From: Variovorax sp. PAMC26660
GTDB taxonomy: Bacteria; Pseudomonadota; Gammaproteobacteria; Burkholderiales; Burkholderiaceae_C
Direction of reading: 5' to 3'
DNA: 64,000 nt
Assembly: GCF_014302995.1 (NCBI RefSeq)
Contig: NZ_CP060295.1
Location: 372,001-436,000, forward strand
A program made the translations under genes and the position numbers. This document shows, one piece after another, positions 52,803 through 62,853 of the stretch. The notes beneath the pieces were generated by a model that saw nothing but the letters and a program-made list of their open reading frames with translations, ran no database searches and had not been told where the DNA came from. The first letter of the stretch is position 1, and each line of letters opens with the position of its first letter.

Positions 52803-53670
52803 AGGCCGGCTCCTGGGCATTGAGGTTCAGCGAGGCACCGGGGGCGGCGGATTCGCGGGCTTCGCGCACATCCCGTTCGCGGCGGCGCACCAGCTCGTCG
52901 ATTTCGCGGCCCAGCGCAGTCTTGCGCTCGGGTCCCGGCGCATCGACGGCGAATTGTTCGATCAGCCGGCCTTTTTCAAGGATGGCCACGTTGCGGCACA
53001 GCACCTCGACCACCGACAGCTCATGCGTGACGATCACGATGGTCACGCCGATCTTCTGGTTGATGTCGCGCAGCGTTTCGAGCAGCGAACGGGTGGTTTC
53101 CGTGTCGAGCGCCGAGGTCGGCTCGTCGCACAGCAGCACCTGCGGGCGCGGCGCCAGCGCGCGGGCAATGGCCACGCGCTGCTTCTGGCCGCCCGACAGT
53201 TGTGCCGGGTAGGTGTCGATCTTCTCGGCCAGGCCGACGAGGTCAAGGCATTCGCGCACCCGCGTGTTGATTTCGGCCTTGGAGTGGCGGCCGTGGATCT
53301 TCAGCGGGAAGGCCACGTTGTCGAACACCGTGGCGTTCTGCAGCAGGTTGAACTGCTGGAAGATCATGCCGATGTTCTGGCGCGTGTCGCGCAACTCGCT
53401 GCGCGAGAGCGTGGTGAGATCGCGCCCGCCAACAAAGACCTTGCCCGCATCGGGCCGCTCCAGCAGGTTGATGAGGCGCAGCAACGTGGACTTGCCGGCG
53501 CCGCTCTTGCCGATCAGGCCGAACACGTCGCCCTGGTGGATGTCGAGCGAGAGCGACTGCACGGCGTCGAACACCTCGCCACTGGGCAGGGCAAAAGACT
53601 TCTGCACCGATTGAAGACGGATGACCGGTGCCGCGTTGTCGCGGCCCGCATCGGACGAAAGATGGCTCAT
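52795..53670 (-). CDS. metN: Methionine ABC transporter ATP-binding protein
   Basis: A 291-residue ATPase. Walker A is GKSGAGKSTLLR, the Q-loop is in MIFQQFNLLQ, the signature is LSGGQKQRVAIARAL, Walker B is VLLCDEPTSALD, and the H-loop is in VIVTHELSVV. MetN proteins often have a C-terminal ACT-like regulatory domain; here only some 50 residues follow the H-loop region, so that domain is missing. ATG 53670 fits the family start; the upstream frame holds many hydrophobic residues but no similarity. It heads the metN-metI-metQ unit. Confidence 0.95.
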   Translation of the reverse strand: MSHLSSDAGRDNAAPVIRLQSVQKSFALPSGEVFDAVQSLSLDIHQGDVFGLIGKSGAGKSTLLRLINLLERPDAGKVFVGGRDLTTLSRSELRDTRQNIGMIFQQFNLLQNATVFDNVAFPLKIHGRHSKAEINTRVRECLDLVGLAEKIDTYPAQLSGGQKQRVAIARALAPRPQVLLCDEPTSALDTETTRSLLETLRDINQKIGVTIVIVTHELSVVEVLCRNVAILEKGRLIEQFAVDAPGPERKTALGREIDELVRRRERDVREARESAAPGASLNLNAQEPAYV

Positions 53671-53906
53671 TGGGAAGAAGCGCGGCCAGCAAGAAAGCCG
53701 GACACGAAGGTTCGCGAAAAAGGTGCCGAGTATGAAAACAAAAGCGGCAAAAGGGAACGAAGAAAAAGGATGGTGTTTATATACGTAAATGCATAAGAAA
53801 ACCCGAACGCAAGCCATACACGCCATATCGATATGCCTATTCGTTCGTTCCCAATCTCGTGCTGCGGTGCCACATTCGCGCCTTCATTTTTTGATTTCGC
53901 GTCACC

Positions 53907-54719
53907 ATGCACACCACATTCCGCCGCCGCACCCTCGCCCTTGCCACGCTGGCAGCCGCCCTGTTCGCAGGCAGCCCCGCCTTCGCGCAGGACAAGAACA
54001 CCCTGAAGGTCGGCGTTTCCGTCGGCAGTTCCGAGCAGGTGTTCGAGGTGGTCAAGAAGGTCGCCGCCAAGGACGGCCTGAACATCCAGCTCGTGGTGTT
54101 CAACGACTACCAGTTGCCCAACGCTGCGCTGGCCTCGGGCGACCTCGACGCCAATGCCTTCCAGCATCAGCCCTTCCTCGACAACCAGAACAAGGCGCGT
54201 GGCTTCGACATCGTGCCCGTGGGCCTGACCATCACCGCGCCGCTGGGCTTCTACTCGCGCAAGATCAAGTCGATCGATCAGTTGCCTGACGGCGCGTCGG
54301 TTGGTATCCAGAACGATCCGTCGAATGGCAACCGCGCCCTGCTGCTGCTGCAGACGGCTGGCCTCATCACGCTGAAGCCCGACGCGGTGAAGAACAACAC
54401 GGCCACGCCGCTCGACGTGGTGAGCAACCCCAAGAAGCTGAAGCTGATCGCGCTCGACGCCGCCCAACTGCCGCGCTCGCTCGACGACCTGAGCATTGCC
54501 GCCATCAACAACGACTACGCCGAGAAGGCCGGCCTGTCGCTCAACAAGGACGCCGTGATCAAGGAGGCCGCGAAAAGCCCCTACGCCAACCTGATCGCCG
54601 TGCGCCGCGCCGACAAGGACAAGCCCTGGGCCAAGCGCCTCGTGGCGGCGTACCAGTCGCCGGAGGTGAAGAGCTTCATCGCAACCCAGTTCAAGGGCTC
54701 GCTGGTCCCCGCGTTCTGA
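53907..54719 (+). CDS. MetQ-like methionine ABC transporter binding protein (third)
   Basis: A 270-residue NlpA/MetQ-family protein with a signal peptide (LATLAAALFAGSPAFAQ). It shows LKVGVSVGSSEQVFEVVKKV, FNDYQLPNAALASGDLDANA, FQHQPFLDNQNK, PLGFYSRKIKSIDQLPDGAS, and PYANLIAVRRADKDKPWAKR. It is transcribed away from metNIQ with 236 bases between, which probably contain shared control sites. It has no own MetNI and may feed the neighbouring transporter with a different ligand. Confidence 0.94.
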   Translation: MHTTFRRRTLALATLAAALFAGSPAFAQDKNTLKVGVSVGSSEQVFEVVKKVAAKDGLNIQLVVFNDYQLPNAALASGDLDANAFQHQPFLDNQNKARGFDIVPVGLTITAPLGFYSRKIKSIDQLPDGASVGIQNDPSNGNRALLLLQTAGLITLKPDAVKNNTATPLDVVSNPKKLKLIALDAAQLPRSLDDLSIAAINNDYAEKAGLSLNKDAVIKEAAKSPYANLIAVRRADKDKPWAKRLVAAYQSPEVKSFIATQFKGSLVPAF

Positions 54720-54727
54720 TGACTTTC

Positions 54728-54837
54728 TCCCTCCCCTTCCGGGGGAGGGCTGGGGTGGGGGCACGCGGCGCCAACCCAAGCGCCGCACTGAATGCGGGAG
54801 CCGCCCCCATCCCAACCTTCCCCCAGAGGGGGAAGGA
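54728..54837. repeat. GC-rich inverted repeat between the third metQ-like gene and prfB
   Basis: Arms 54728-54761 and 54804-54837, each 34 bases and rich in C/G-runs, are complementary with only a few mismatches; each arm is itself partly palindromic (CTCCCC..GGGGAG). The 42-base centre contains a smaller hairpin GCGGCGC..GCGCCGC. The left arm starts just after the metQ-like stop, so it may also stabilise or end that transcript, though no T-run follows. Confidence 0.8.
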
Positions 54838-54916
54838 GCAATACGGGGGCGCTCCCTGGCCGGTCACCGGAGCATGAGAAAATGTCCGGTTTCCCCGAAC
54901 ACAGTCAGGACACCCC

Positions 54917-56021
54917 ATGGACGCAGAACAAATCAACCAAATCGGCGCAATGCTCGCGGACCTGAGCGTCCGTACGGTCGATTTACGGAGGTATCTTTGA
55001 CTACGATGCCAAAGCTGAACGACTGAGGACAGTCAACGCATCGCTCGAAGACCCGAACGTCTGGAACGACCCGAAGAAGGCCCAGGAACTGGGCAAAGAG
55101 AAGAAGTCGCTCGACGACGTGGTCGTCACGCTCGACAAGCTCACCAACGGGCTGTCGGACAACACCGAACTCTTCGAAATGTCGAAGGCCGACGGCGACA
55201 TGGACGGCCTGCAGGCCATTGCCGATGACGCCGCCACGCTCGAAGCCGACATCAAGCAGCTCGAATTCCGCCGGATGTTCAACAACCCGGCCGATCCGCT
55301 GAACGCCTTCGTCGACATCCAGGCCGGCGCCGGTGGCACCGAGGCTTGCGACTGGGCCAGCATGCTGCTGCGCCAGTACCTGAAGTACGCCGAGCGCAAG
55401 GGCTTCAAGACGCAGATCGAAGACGAAACGCCCGGCGACACCGCCGGCATCAAGGGCGCGACCATCAAGGTCGAGGGCGACTACGCCTTCGGCCTGCTGC
55501 GCACCGAGACCGGCGTGCACCGCCTCGTGCGCAAATCGCCGTTCGACTCGTCGGGCGGCCGCCACACGAGCTTTGCCAGCATCTTCGTGTACCCGGAAAT
55601 CGACGATTCGATCGAGATCGACATCAACCCGTCGGACGTGCGCACCGACACCTTCCGTGCCAGTGGCGCGGGCGGCCAGCACATCAACAAGACCGACTCG
55701 GCCGTGCGCCTGACGCACATCCCGACCGGCATTGTGGTGCAGTGCCAGGACGGCCGAAGCCAGCACAGCAACCGTGACGTGGCGTGGAAACGCCTGCGCT
55801 CGCGGCTGTACGACTTCGAGATGCGCAAGCGCCAGGAAGAGCAGCAGAAGCTGGAAGACAGCAAGACCGACGTGGGCTGGGGCCACCAGATCCGCAGCTA
55901 CGTGCTGGACAACAGCCGCATCAAGGACCTGCGCACCAACGTCGAAGTCTCTGCCACGCAGAAGGTGCTGGACGGTGACCTCGATGTGTTCATCGAAGCC
56001 TCTTTGAAGCAAGGCGTGTAA
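54917..56021 (+). CDS. prfB: Peptide chain release factor 2, with programmed +1 frameshift
   Basis: RF2 recognises UGA/UAA stops. The first 27 codons (54917-54997, starting [10 protein letters not shown]) end in CTT followed by an in-frame TGA at 54998-55000; a +1 shift continues as GAC from 54999 for 340 residues, total 367, normal for RF2. The stop-recognition tripeptide S-P-F is in [15 protein letters not shown] (about 206) and the catalytic GGQ in [19 protein letters not shown] (about 250). A lysyl-tRNA synthetase gene, often next to prfB, is not present. Confidence 0.97.
54987..54999 (+). promoter_or_regulatory. RF2 programmed +1 frameshift signal
   Basis: A Shine-Dalgarno-like GGAGG (54987-54991), three bases TAT, then CTT-TGA-C, the exact arrangement of the autoregulatory RF2 site: low RF2 makes ribosomes slip at the TGA. 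Confidence 0.96.
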
Positions 56022-56026
56022 ATCCA

Positions 56027-56713
56027 ATGAGCCTGAACAACGGCAAGGTCGAAGCCTTCATCTTCGATATGGACGGCACCATGATCGACTCCATGCCCTG
56101 GCATGCGCGCTCGTGGGTGGAGTTTGCGCAGCGCCACGGCGTGAAGCTCGATGTGAGCGAGATCCTCGCGCGCACCACCGGTCGCACCGGCACCGAGAGC
56201 ATGCGCGAGCTGTTCGAGCGAGAACTGTCCGATGCCGAATGCCAGGCCATGGTGCACGAGAAGGAAGAAATCTACCGAGAGCTCTTCCACGACAAGTTCG
56301 CCGAGGTGGCCGGCTTCACCGCCTTCGCCAAGGCGGCCGTGGCACGCGGGCTGAAGATTGCGGTCGGCACGGCCGGCGACAAACACAACATCGAGTTCGC
56401 GATGTCGCGCCTGAAGATGGACCCGCTGCCGCTTGCCATCGTCGGTGGCGACGAAGGCTTCAGCGGCAAGCCCACGCCCGCCATTTTTCTCGAAGCCGCG
56501 CGCCGCATCGGCATTGCGCCCGAGCGCTGCATCGTTTTTGAAGACGCGCCCTTCGGCATCGAGGCCGCCCGCCGTGGCGGCATGCGTGCCGTGGCCGTGT
56601 GCAGCACCCATACCGCCGCCGAGCTTGCCGGCCCCCATGTGATTGCCGCGGTTCGTGACTACAACGAACTCGCCCATTCGAATTTTCTGGAGACACTCGA
56701 TGATGCTGCGTGA
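56027..56713 (+). CDS. HAD-superfamily hydrolase (beta-phosphoglucomutase-like)
   Basis: A 228-residue phosphatase. The nucleophile motif is FIFDMDGTMIDSMPWH, the Thr/Ser motif is in IAVGTAGDKHN, the Lys is in GFSGKPTPAIFLEAARRIG and the acidic motif in CIVFEDAPFGIEAARR. The helical cap is at about 20-80, as in the beta-phosphoglucomutase/GPH subgroup. The substrate is unknown. It begins 5 bases after prfB and overlaps the pepN start by 14 bases, so the three are likely cotranscribed. Confidence 0.94.
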   Translation: MSLNNGKVEAFIFDMDGTMIDSMPWHARSWVEFAQRHGVKLDVSEILARTTGRTGTESMRELFERELSDAECQAMVHEKEEIYRELFHDKFAEVAGFTAFAKAAVARGLKIAVGTAGDKHNIEFAMSRLKMDPLPLAIVGGDEGFSGKPTPAIFLEAARRIGIAPERCIVFEDAPFGIEAARRGGMRAVAVCSTHTAAELAGPHVIAAVRDYNELAHSNFLETLDDAA

Positions 56714-59393
56714 CGCTCAAGGGCAACCGATTGCCATTCGCCGCGAAGACTATGCCGCCCCGGCGTACTGGATCGACACCGTCGACCTCACCTTCGACCT
56801 CGACCCCGCCAAGACCCGCGTGCTCAACCGCATGCAGATGCGCCGCAACCCCGAAGTGCCCGTGGAGCCGCTGCGCCTGCATGGCGACGAGCTGAACCTG
56901 GCGCGCGTGCTGGTCAACGGCCAGGGCGCCTCGTTCCGCATGGAAGGCGACCAGCTCGTCATCGACGGGCTGCCCGACGCCTTCGAGCTTGAGCTCTTCA
57001 CCACCTGCTGCCCCATCAAGAACACCAAGCTGATGGGCCTGTTCGTGAGCGAAGACACCTTCTTCACGCAGTGCGAGGCCGAGGGCTTCCGCCGCATCAC
57101 CTACTTCCTCGACCGTCCGGACGTGATGGCGATGTACACCGTCACGCTGCGCGCCGCCAAGGCCGCCTACCCGGTGCTGCTGTCGAACGGCAACCTCGTC
57201 GAGCAGGGCGAGCTGCCCGAAGGCCGCCACTTCGCCAAGTGGGTCGACCCCTTCAAGAAACCCAGCTACCTGTTCGCCCTGGTGGCGGGCAAGCTGGTGG
57301 CGCGCGAGCAGCGCATCAAGGCACGCAACGGCAAGGAGCACTTGCTGCAGGTGTACGTGCGCGCCGGCGACCTCGACAAGACCGAGCACGCGATGAACTC
57401 GCTCATCAACTCCGTGCTGTGGGACGAAGCCCGCTTCGGCCTGCCGCTGGACCTGGACCGCTTCATGATCGTCGCCACCAGCGACTTCAACATGGGCGCG
57501 ATGGAGAACAAGGGCCTGAACATCTTCAACACGAAGTACGTTCTGGCCAACCAGGCCACCGCCACCGATGCGGACTACAGCAACATCGAAAGCGTGGTCG
57601 GCCACGAGTACTTCCACAACTGGAGCGGCGACCGCGTGACCTGCCGCGACTGGTTCCAGCTGTCGCTGAAGGAAGGCCTCACCGTCTTCCGCGACCAGGA
57701 ATTCAGCCAGGACTTGTGCGCCGACGCCTCGGCGCGCGCCGTGAAACGCATCGAAGACGTTCGCGTGCTGCGCACCGCCCAGTTCCCCGAAGATGCGGGC
57801 CCCATGGCCCACCCGGTGCGGCCCGACAGCTACATCGAGATCAGCAACTTCTACACCGTCACCATCTATGAAAAGGGCGCCGAAGTCGTCCGCATGATGC
57901 AGACGCTGGTCGGCCGCAAGGGCTTCGAGAAGGGCATCACCCTTTACTTCGAACGCTTCGACGGCCAGGCCGTGACCTGCGACGACTTCGCACAGGCCAT
58001 TGCCGACGCCAACCCCGATTCGGAACTGGCCCGCCTGCTGCCCCAGTTCAAGCGCTGGTACAGCCAGGCCGGCACGCCCCGCCTGGCCGCGCACGGCGTG
58101 TACGACGCGCAGAACCGCAGCTACACCCTGAGCGTGGTGCAAAGCTGCCCGCCCACCCCGGGCCAGCAAACCAAGGAACCCTTCGTCATTCCGCTGAACA
58201 TCGGCCTGCTCGATGCCAACGGCCGCGAACTGCCGTTGCAGCTCGAAGGCGAAAGCGAAGTGACGCGCGGCACCCGCACGCTGGTGCTGTCGCGCGCCGG
58301 CGAACAGCTCACCTTCGTGGGCCTCGACGCCGAGCCCGTGCCTTCGATCTTGCGCGGCTTCAGCGCGCCGGTGATCCTCGACTTCGAGTACACCGACGCC
58401 CAGTTGCTCACCCTGCTGGCCAACGACCCCGACCCGTTCAACCGCTGGGAAGCCGGTCAGCGCCTGGGCCTGCGCGCCGCGCTGCAAGGCATTGCCGCAC
58501 TGGCGACCGACAGCACCCCAGTGCTGAACGACGCCTACATCGACGCCATGCGCAGCGTGCTGCGCAACCCGCAGCTCGACGCCGCCTTCAAGGAACTGGT
58601 GCTCACGCTGCCGTCGGAAACCTACATTGCCGAGCAGCTCGACGTGGTCGACCCGCAGCGCGTGCATCTGGTGCGCGACACCATGCGCGCCCAGCTGGCC
58701 ACCGCCCTTTTTGCCGACTGGCAACAGGCCTACGAAGAAAACCACGACACCGGCGCCTACAGCCCCGACCCGACCTCGTCGGGCCGCCGCGCGCTGGCGG
58801 GCATGGCGCTCAACTTCCTGTGCCTGGCGGCGCGCGCCTCGGGCGACACCGTGTGGCCCGGCAAGACGCTGCAGCGCTTCAAGGACGCGGGCAACATGAC
58901 CGACCGCTTCAACGCGCTCAACGCGCTGGTGTCGTCGGGCCACACGCTCGCGGCGCAGGCGCTGGCGCGCTTCCATGCCATCTTCAAGGACGAGGCGCTG
59001 GTCATCGACAAGTGGTTCTCGCTGCAAGCCGGCGCCGGCGACCGTGGCGGCGACATCCTGCCGCTGGTCAAGCAGTTGATGAAGCACCCGGACTTCTCGC
59101 TCAAGAACCCGAACCGCGCGCGCAGCGTGATCTTTGCCTACTGCAGCGCCAACCCCGGCGCCTTCCACCGCTCCGACGCGGCCGGCTACGTGTTCTGGAG
59201 CGACCGCGTGATCGAACTCGACGCCATCAACCCCCAGGTGGCTGCACGCCTTGCGCGCTCGCTCGACCGCTGGAGCAAGCTGGCCGAGCCGTATCGCAGC
59301 GCCGCACGCGAAGCCATCGCCCGCGTGGCCGCCAAGCCCGATCTGAGCAAGGACACGCACGAAGTCGTGACCCGCGCCCTGGCCGGAAACTAA
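56700..59393 (+). CDS. pepN: Aminopeptidase N
   Basis: An M1-family zinc aminopeptidase of 897 residues, close to the E. coli length. The exopeptidase loop is [14 protein letters not shown] (about 260-273) and the zinc site is [20 protein letters not shown] (His302-Glu-x-x-His, with the distal Glu in [14 protein letters not shown]). The C-terminal helical domain ends [13 protein letters not shown]. It cleaves N-terminal residues from peptides in the cytoplasm. ATG 56700 has GGAG eight bases upstream; a second ATG follows immediately. Confidence 0.97.
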   Translation: MMLRDAQGQPIAIRREDYAAPAYWIDTVDLTFDLDPAKTRVLNRMQMRRNPEVPVEPLRLHGDELNLARVLVNGQGASFRMEGDQLVIDGLPDAFELELFTTCCPIKNTKLMGLFVSEDTFFTQCEAEGFRRITYFLDRPDVMAMYTVTLRAAKAAYPVLLSNGNLVEQGELPEGRHFAKWVDPFKKPSYLFALVAGKLVAREQRIKARNGKEHLLQVYVRAGDLDKTEHAMNSLINSVLWDEARFGLPLDLDRFMIVATSDFNMGAMENKGLNIFNTKYVLANQATATDADYSNIESVVGHEYFHNWSGDRVTCRDWFQLSLKEGLTVFRDQEFSQDLCADASARAVKRIEDVRVLRTAQFPEDAGPMAHPVRPDSYIEISNFYTVTIYEKGAEVVRMMQTLVGRKGFEKGITLYFERFDGQAVTCDDFAQAIADANPDSELARLLPQFKRWYSQAGTPRLAAHGVYDAQNRSYTLSVVQSCPPTPGQQTKEPFVIPLNIGLLDANGRELPLQLEGESEVTRGTRTLVLSRAGEQLTFVGLDAEPVPSILRGFSAPVILDFEYTDAQLLTLLANDPDPFNRWEAGQRLGLRAALQGIAALATDSTPVLNDAYIDAMRSVLRNPQLDAAFKELVLTLPSETYIAEQLDVVDPQRVHLVRDTMRAQLATALFADWQQAYEENHDTGAYSPDPTSSGRRALAGMALNFLCLAARASGDTVWPGKTLQRFKDAGNMTDRFNALNALVSSGHTLAAQALARFHAIFKDEALVIDKWFSLQAGAGDRGGDILPLVKQLMKHPDFSLKNPNRARSVIFAYCSANPGAFHRSDAAGYVFWSDRVIELDAINPQVAARLARSLDRWSKLAEPYRSAAREAIARVAAKPDLSKDTHEVVTRALAGN

Positions 59394-59430
59394 GCCGGCA
59401 ACCAAGCAGCAAGAGACACACAGAAAGCAT

Positions 59431-60447
59431 ATGGCTCAACAACAAAAGATTTCCCTCACCCGCTACCTCGTCGAACAACAGCGCGCCGACGGCCTCATTC
59501 CCGGTCAATTGCGCCTGCTGCTCGAAGTGGTGGCCCGCGCCTGCAAGAGCATCAGCCAGGCCGTCAACAAGGGCGCGCTGGGCGGCGTGCTCGGCACCGC
59601 CGAGAGCGAGAACGTGCAGGGCGAGATTCAGAAGAAGCTGGACATCATCGCCAACGAAGTGCTGATCGAGGCCAACGAATGGGGCGGCCACCTCGCGGCC
59701 ATGGCCAGCGAGGAGATGGAAACCATCCACGTGGTGCCCAACCGCTACCCGCAGGGCGAATACCTGTTGATGTTCGACCCGCTCGACGGCAGCAGCAACA
59801 TCGACGTGAACGTGAGCATCGGCACCATCTTCAGCGTGCTGAAGAAGCCCGACGACCACCCCGGCGTGCAGGAAGGCGACTTCCTCCAACCCGGCACGCA
59901 ACAGGTGGCCGCCGGCTACTGCATCTACGGCCCGCAGACCACCCTGGTGCTGACCGTGGGCAACGGCGTGGCCATGTTCACGCTCGACCGCGAGCAAGGC
60001 AGCTTCGTGCTGACGCAGGAAGACATCCAGATTCCGGTGGACACGAAGGAATTTGCGATCAACATGAGCAACATGCGCCACTGGGACGAGCCCATGAAGC
60101 GCTACATCGACGAATGCCTGGCCGGCAAGGAAGGCCCGCGCGGCAAGGACTTCAACATGCGCTGGATTGCCAGCATGGTGGCCGACGTGCACCGCATCCT
60201 GATGCGCGGCGGCGTGTTCATGTACCCGTGGGACAAGCGCGAGCCCGAAAAGGCCGGCAAGCTGCGCCTGATGTACGAGGCCAACCCCATGAGCTGGCTG
60301 GTCGAGCAGGCCGGCGGCGCGGCCACGAACGGCAAGCAGCGCATCCTGGACCTGAAGCCCACCAAGCTGCACGAGCGCGTGAGCGTGATGTTGGGTTCGC
60401 GTAACGAAGTTGAGCGTTTGACCCAGTACCACGCCGAAAAGGCCTGA
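59431..60447 (+). CDS. fbp: Fructose-1,6-bisphosphatase, class I
   Basis: A 338-residue gluconeogenic phosphatase. The metal- and phosphate-binding core is [20 protein letters not shown] near residues 111-130, with [20 protein letters not shown] before it and [20 protein letters not shown] near the end. Length and order are normal for beta-proteobacterial class I enzymes. It follows pepN by 37 bases and is probably in the same run. tRNA-Thr lies 25 bases downstream. Confidence 0.97.
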   Translation: MAQQQKISLTRYLVEQQRADGLIPGQLRLLLEVVARACKSISQAVNKGALGGVLGTAESENVQGEIQKKLDIIANEVLIEANEWGGHLAAMASEEMETIHVVPNRYPQGEYLLMFDPLDGSSNIDVNVSIGTIFSVLKKPDDHPGVQEGDFLQPGTQQVAAGYCIYGPQTTLVLTVGNGVAMFTLDREQGSFVLTQEDIQIPVDTKEFAINMSNMRHWDEPMKRYIDECLAGKEGPRGKDFNMRWIASMVADVHRILMRGGVFMYPWDKREPEKAGKLRLMYEANPMSWLVEQAGGAATNGKQRILDLKPTKLHERVSVMLGSRNEVERLTQYHAEKA

Positions 60448-60472
60448 AGACGTGGCTATAATCTGAGGCTTC

Positions 60473-60548
60473 GCCGGTGTAGCTCAGTCGGTAGAGCAGC
60501 TCATTCGTAATGAGAAGGTCGGGTGTTCGATTCATCTCTCCGGCACCA
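60473..60548 (+). tRNA. tRNA-Thr (CGT)
   Basis: A 76-base tRNA with encoded CCA. The anticodon loop TTCGTAA gives anticodon CGT. Two weak points: acceptor pair 6-67 is T-T and the T-stem holds two G-T pairs. It is the last core gene before an accessory region, in the position of a usual integration site. Confidence 0.93.
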
Positions 60549-60568
60549 AGAATTTTATGATTCGGATC

Positions 60569-60607
60569 AAGGACTTACAGGACCCTCGGGGCTTGTAGGT
60601 CCTTTTT
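60569..60607 (+). terminator. Rho-independent terminator after tRNA-Thr
   Basis: Arms AAGGACTTACA and TGTAGGTCCTT (one mismatch) enclose a GC-rich loop and are followed by TTT-C. It lies 20 bases after the tRNA and ends its transcript. Confidence 0.8.
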
Positions 60608-60981
60608 CTTTGGGGCCGAAAAACTGGTCGGTGTAACGGCGGGTGTAAGAGCCATTTCGCGGTCGCCCAAGTCAGGCACCACTTGCACCGAGACGAAAAC
60701 AGGCGTGCTCGGCCGTCATGAAGCTCTCGTTCAGCGCCCTGGTCGCGGTGGTGCGCGTGGCGTCTGCCACCGCTCAGCCAAACACAGCGAGCACACCGCA
60801 CCCGAGCAGCGCGCCGAGCCCGCTGGTGGATGAGCTGAGCGTGCCCAGAACCAGGTGGACGGTGCCGTCGTCGGCGTCGAAGAAGTCTTTGACGGGACTC
60901 TGGCAGTCGGGAGGCATTTCCGATCGGGCATTGTCTTGACCGGTAAGCGACCGGCCATGTCATCTTGACGCGGATACCGCG
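60608..60981. other. Sparse accessory region, possible 47-codon frame
   Basis: About 370 bases without a gene I can defend. On the minus strand 60774-60917 holds a 47-codon frame starting MPPDCQSPVKDFFDADDGTV and ending in a hydrophobic Gly/Leu helix; its composition is plausible but there is no family and no clear ribosome site. It may be a remnant of a gene disrupted when this island formed. Confidence 0.35.
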
Positions 60982-61203
60982 TCAAACGCCATTGATCTCG
61001 TCGATGGCTTCTCCATCGTCGTAGAACTGGGCGATGGCTTTATCAAGCCGCTCGAGTAACGCGTCTAGCGTTTCGCCTTCACGACGAACAAGCATGGCCA
61101 CGCTGTTGTGGCCGTCGGCGGCAGTGGCTGTGCACTCGATCGGGTAGATCGCGCCGATCGTGATCTCGCCGCCGTCTGCAATCAGTGCTTCGATATTCTT
61201 CAT
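60982..61203 (-). CDS. Small unknown protein next to the IS66 element
   Basis: A 73-residue acidic protein starting MKNIEALIADGGEITIGAIY, with a strand-rich first half and a helix (GETLDALLERLDKAIAQFYD) in the second. No family recognised; it resembles small conserved proteins carried in mobile regions. The start overlaps the end of the IS66 tnpC by four bases, so the element may have brought or interrupted it. ATG 61203 is preferred to an upstream in-frame ATG inside tnpC. Confidence 0.65.
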   Translation of the reverse strand: MKNIEALIADGGEITIGAIYPIECTATAADGHNSVAMLVRREGETLDALLERLDKAIAQFYDDGEAIDEINGV

Positions 61204-62779
61204 GCCTGAGCATTCTGGCCGGCGCTGACGGGAGCCCAACGATGCGGCAGAAGCTCACCCACGAGCCGGACCTTCTGCGTGGGCAAGCGCTGCAGAACAT
61301 CCCTGAGGTACTGGTACGGATCGAGCCCGTTGAGCTTGGCCGATTGGATCAAGCTCATCACCGCAGCCGCGCGCTGGCCCGCACGCAGCGAACCCGCGAA
61401 CAACCAGTTCGAACGCCCCAGCGCAATCGGACGGATCTGGTTCTCCACCCAGTTGTTGTCGATCGGCAATTGCCCATCGTCGATGTAGCGTATGAGCGCA
61501 GTCCATCGCTTCAGGCTGTAGTCCAGCGCCCTTGCCAGCGCAGTGCCGTCGGTTGCCCGCAGTCGGTGCGCGATCATCCAGGCGTGCAACGCATCAGCGA
61601 TGGGTCGCGCCTTCTGCCGGCGAATCTCCAGCCGCTGCTGCGCGCCCAGATCCCGCGCCTCGCGCTCGATCTCGTAGAGTTCCCCGAAGAACTTCAGCGC
61701 CTGCTCGGCCACCGCGCTCTTGTTGCTCGTGTGCAGCTCGAAGAACTTGCGCCGCGCATGGGCCGCGCAGCCGACCTCGGTGATGCCTTGGGTGAAGCTG
61801 GCCTTGACCCCGCATAGTCATCGCAGACCAGCTTGCCCTTCCATGGCTCATTGCCCCGTTGCAGGAACGCTCGAGCATGCTCGCCGGCACGGCTGTCCGC
61901 GAAGTCGTAGACCACGGCCTTCAGCCCCTCGAAGACGCCAGGGCAGTACGCCCACAGATAGGCCTTGTGCGTCTTCTTCTTGCCTGGCGCGAGCATTGCC
62001 ATCGGCGTCTCGTCGGCATGCAGCACGCCGTGGCTCAGGATCTCGTCCTTGAGAGCATCCACCAGCGGCTGCAGCTGTACGCCGCACACACCCACCCATT
62101 CGGCCAGCGTAGAGCGTGCCAGCGGCATGCCAGCGCGCGCGAAGATGCTTTCCTGGCGGTACAACGGCATGTGGTCGGCGTACTTGGCCACCAGCATCTG
62201 GGCCAGCAGGCCGGCCGTCGGGATGCCCTTGTCGATGATCTGCGCAGGCACGGGTGCTTGGATCAGGGTCTCGCACTTCGCGCAGGCCCACTTGCCCCGG
62301 ATGTGGCGCTCCACCGTGAACACACCTGGCGTGTAGTCGAGCTTCTGGCTCACGTCCTCGCCGATGCGCTGGAGCACGCAGCCGCATTTGCAGGTCCTGG
62401 ATTCAGGTTCGTGGTGGAACGATGTGCGCGGCAGGTGCGCAGGCAGCGGGTGACGCCGGGGCTGCAGTGGATCCGAGGGCCGCGGCCTGGAGCGCAGCAA
62501 GTCGAGCTCCAGTTCGACGGCGGTGATGTCGGCGTCGACGCTCTCGTCCAGCAGGCTCTTCTGCGCGGCGTCGAGCTGCTCGCTGCGGGCACTGAACTTC
62601 CAACGCTTGAGGACCGCGATCTCATGAGTGAGCTGGTCGATACGCGCCTCGCTCCAGACGAGCTTGCGATCCTTCATCAGGATCTCGCCGTCGGAGTGCG
62701 ACAGTCGCGCCAACAAGTCCTGCGCCAGCGCGCGCAACTCGGCCTCGCCGAGTCCCTGGAGTTGTTCGCTGGTGAACAT
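61200..62779 (-). pseudogene. tnpC: IS66 transposase TnpC, frameshifted
   Basis: A DDE transposase gene broken into two frames. The first part (62779 to about 61811) starts MFTSEQLQGLGEAELRALAQ and has KRWKFSARSEQLDAAQ, the zinc-binding CKCGCVLQRIGEDVSQKLDY and CAKCETLI, and the catalytic HADETPM and LVCDDYAG. The second part (about 61812 to 61200) contains AHARRKFFEL, then DNNWVENQIRPIALGRSNWL with the final catalytic Glu. The junction is a run of four G (61808-61811 on the plus strand as C), where one more G restores the frame. It is therefore inactive unless the ribosome slips or the run is a sequencing error. Confidence 0.9.
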
Positions 62780-62853
62780 GCCCGCCAGTGTGCCGATCTT
62801 CGCAGCACGGGCCTATTCGCAAACGCCCCAATTGCTGCGGGGCCGCCTGCCGC

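Noticed and set aside
56460..59405. A 981-codon open frame antisense to pepN
   Set aside because: It is a shadow of pepN, which has all catalytic motifs.
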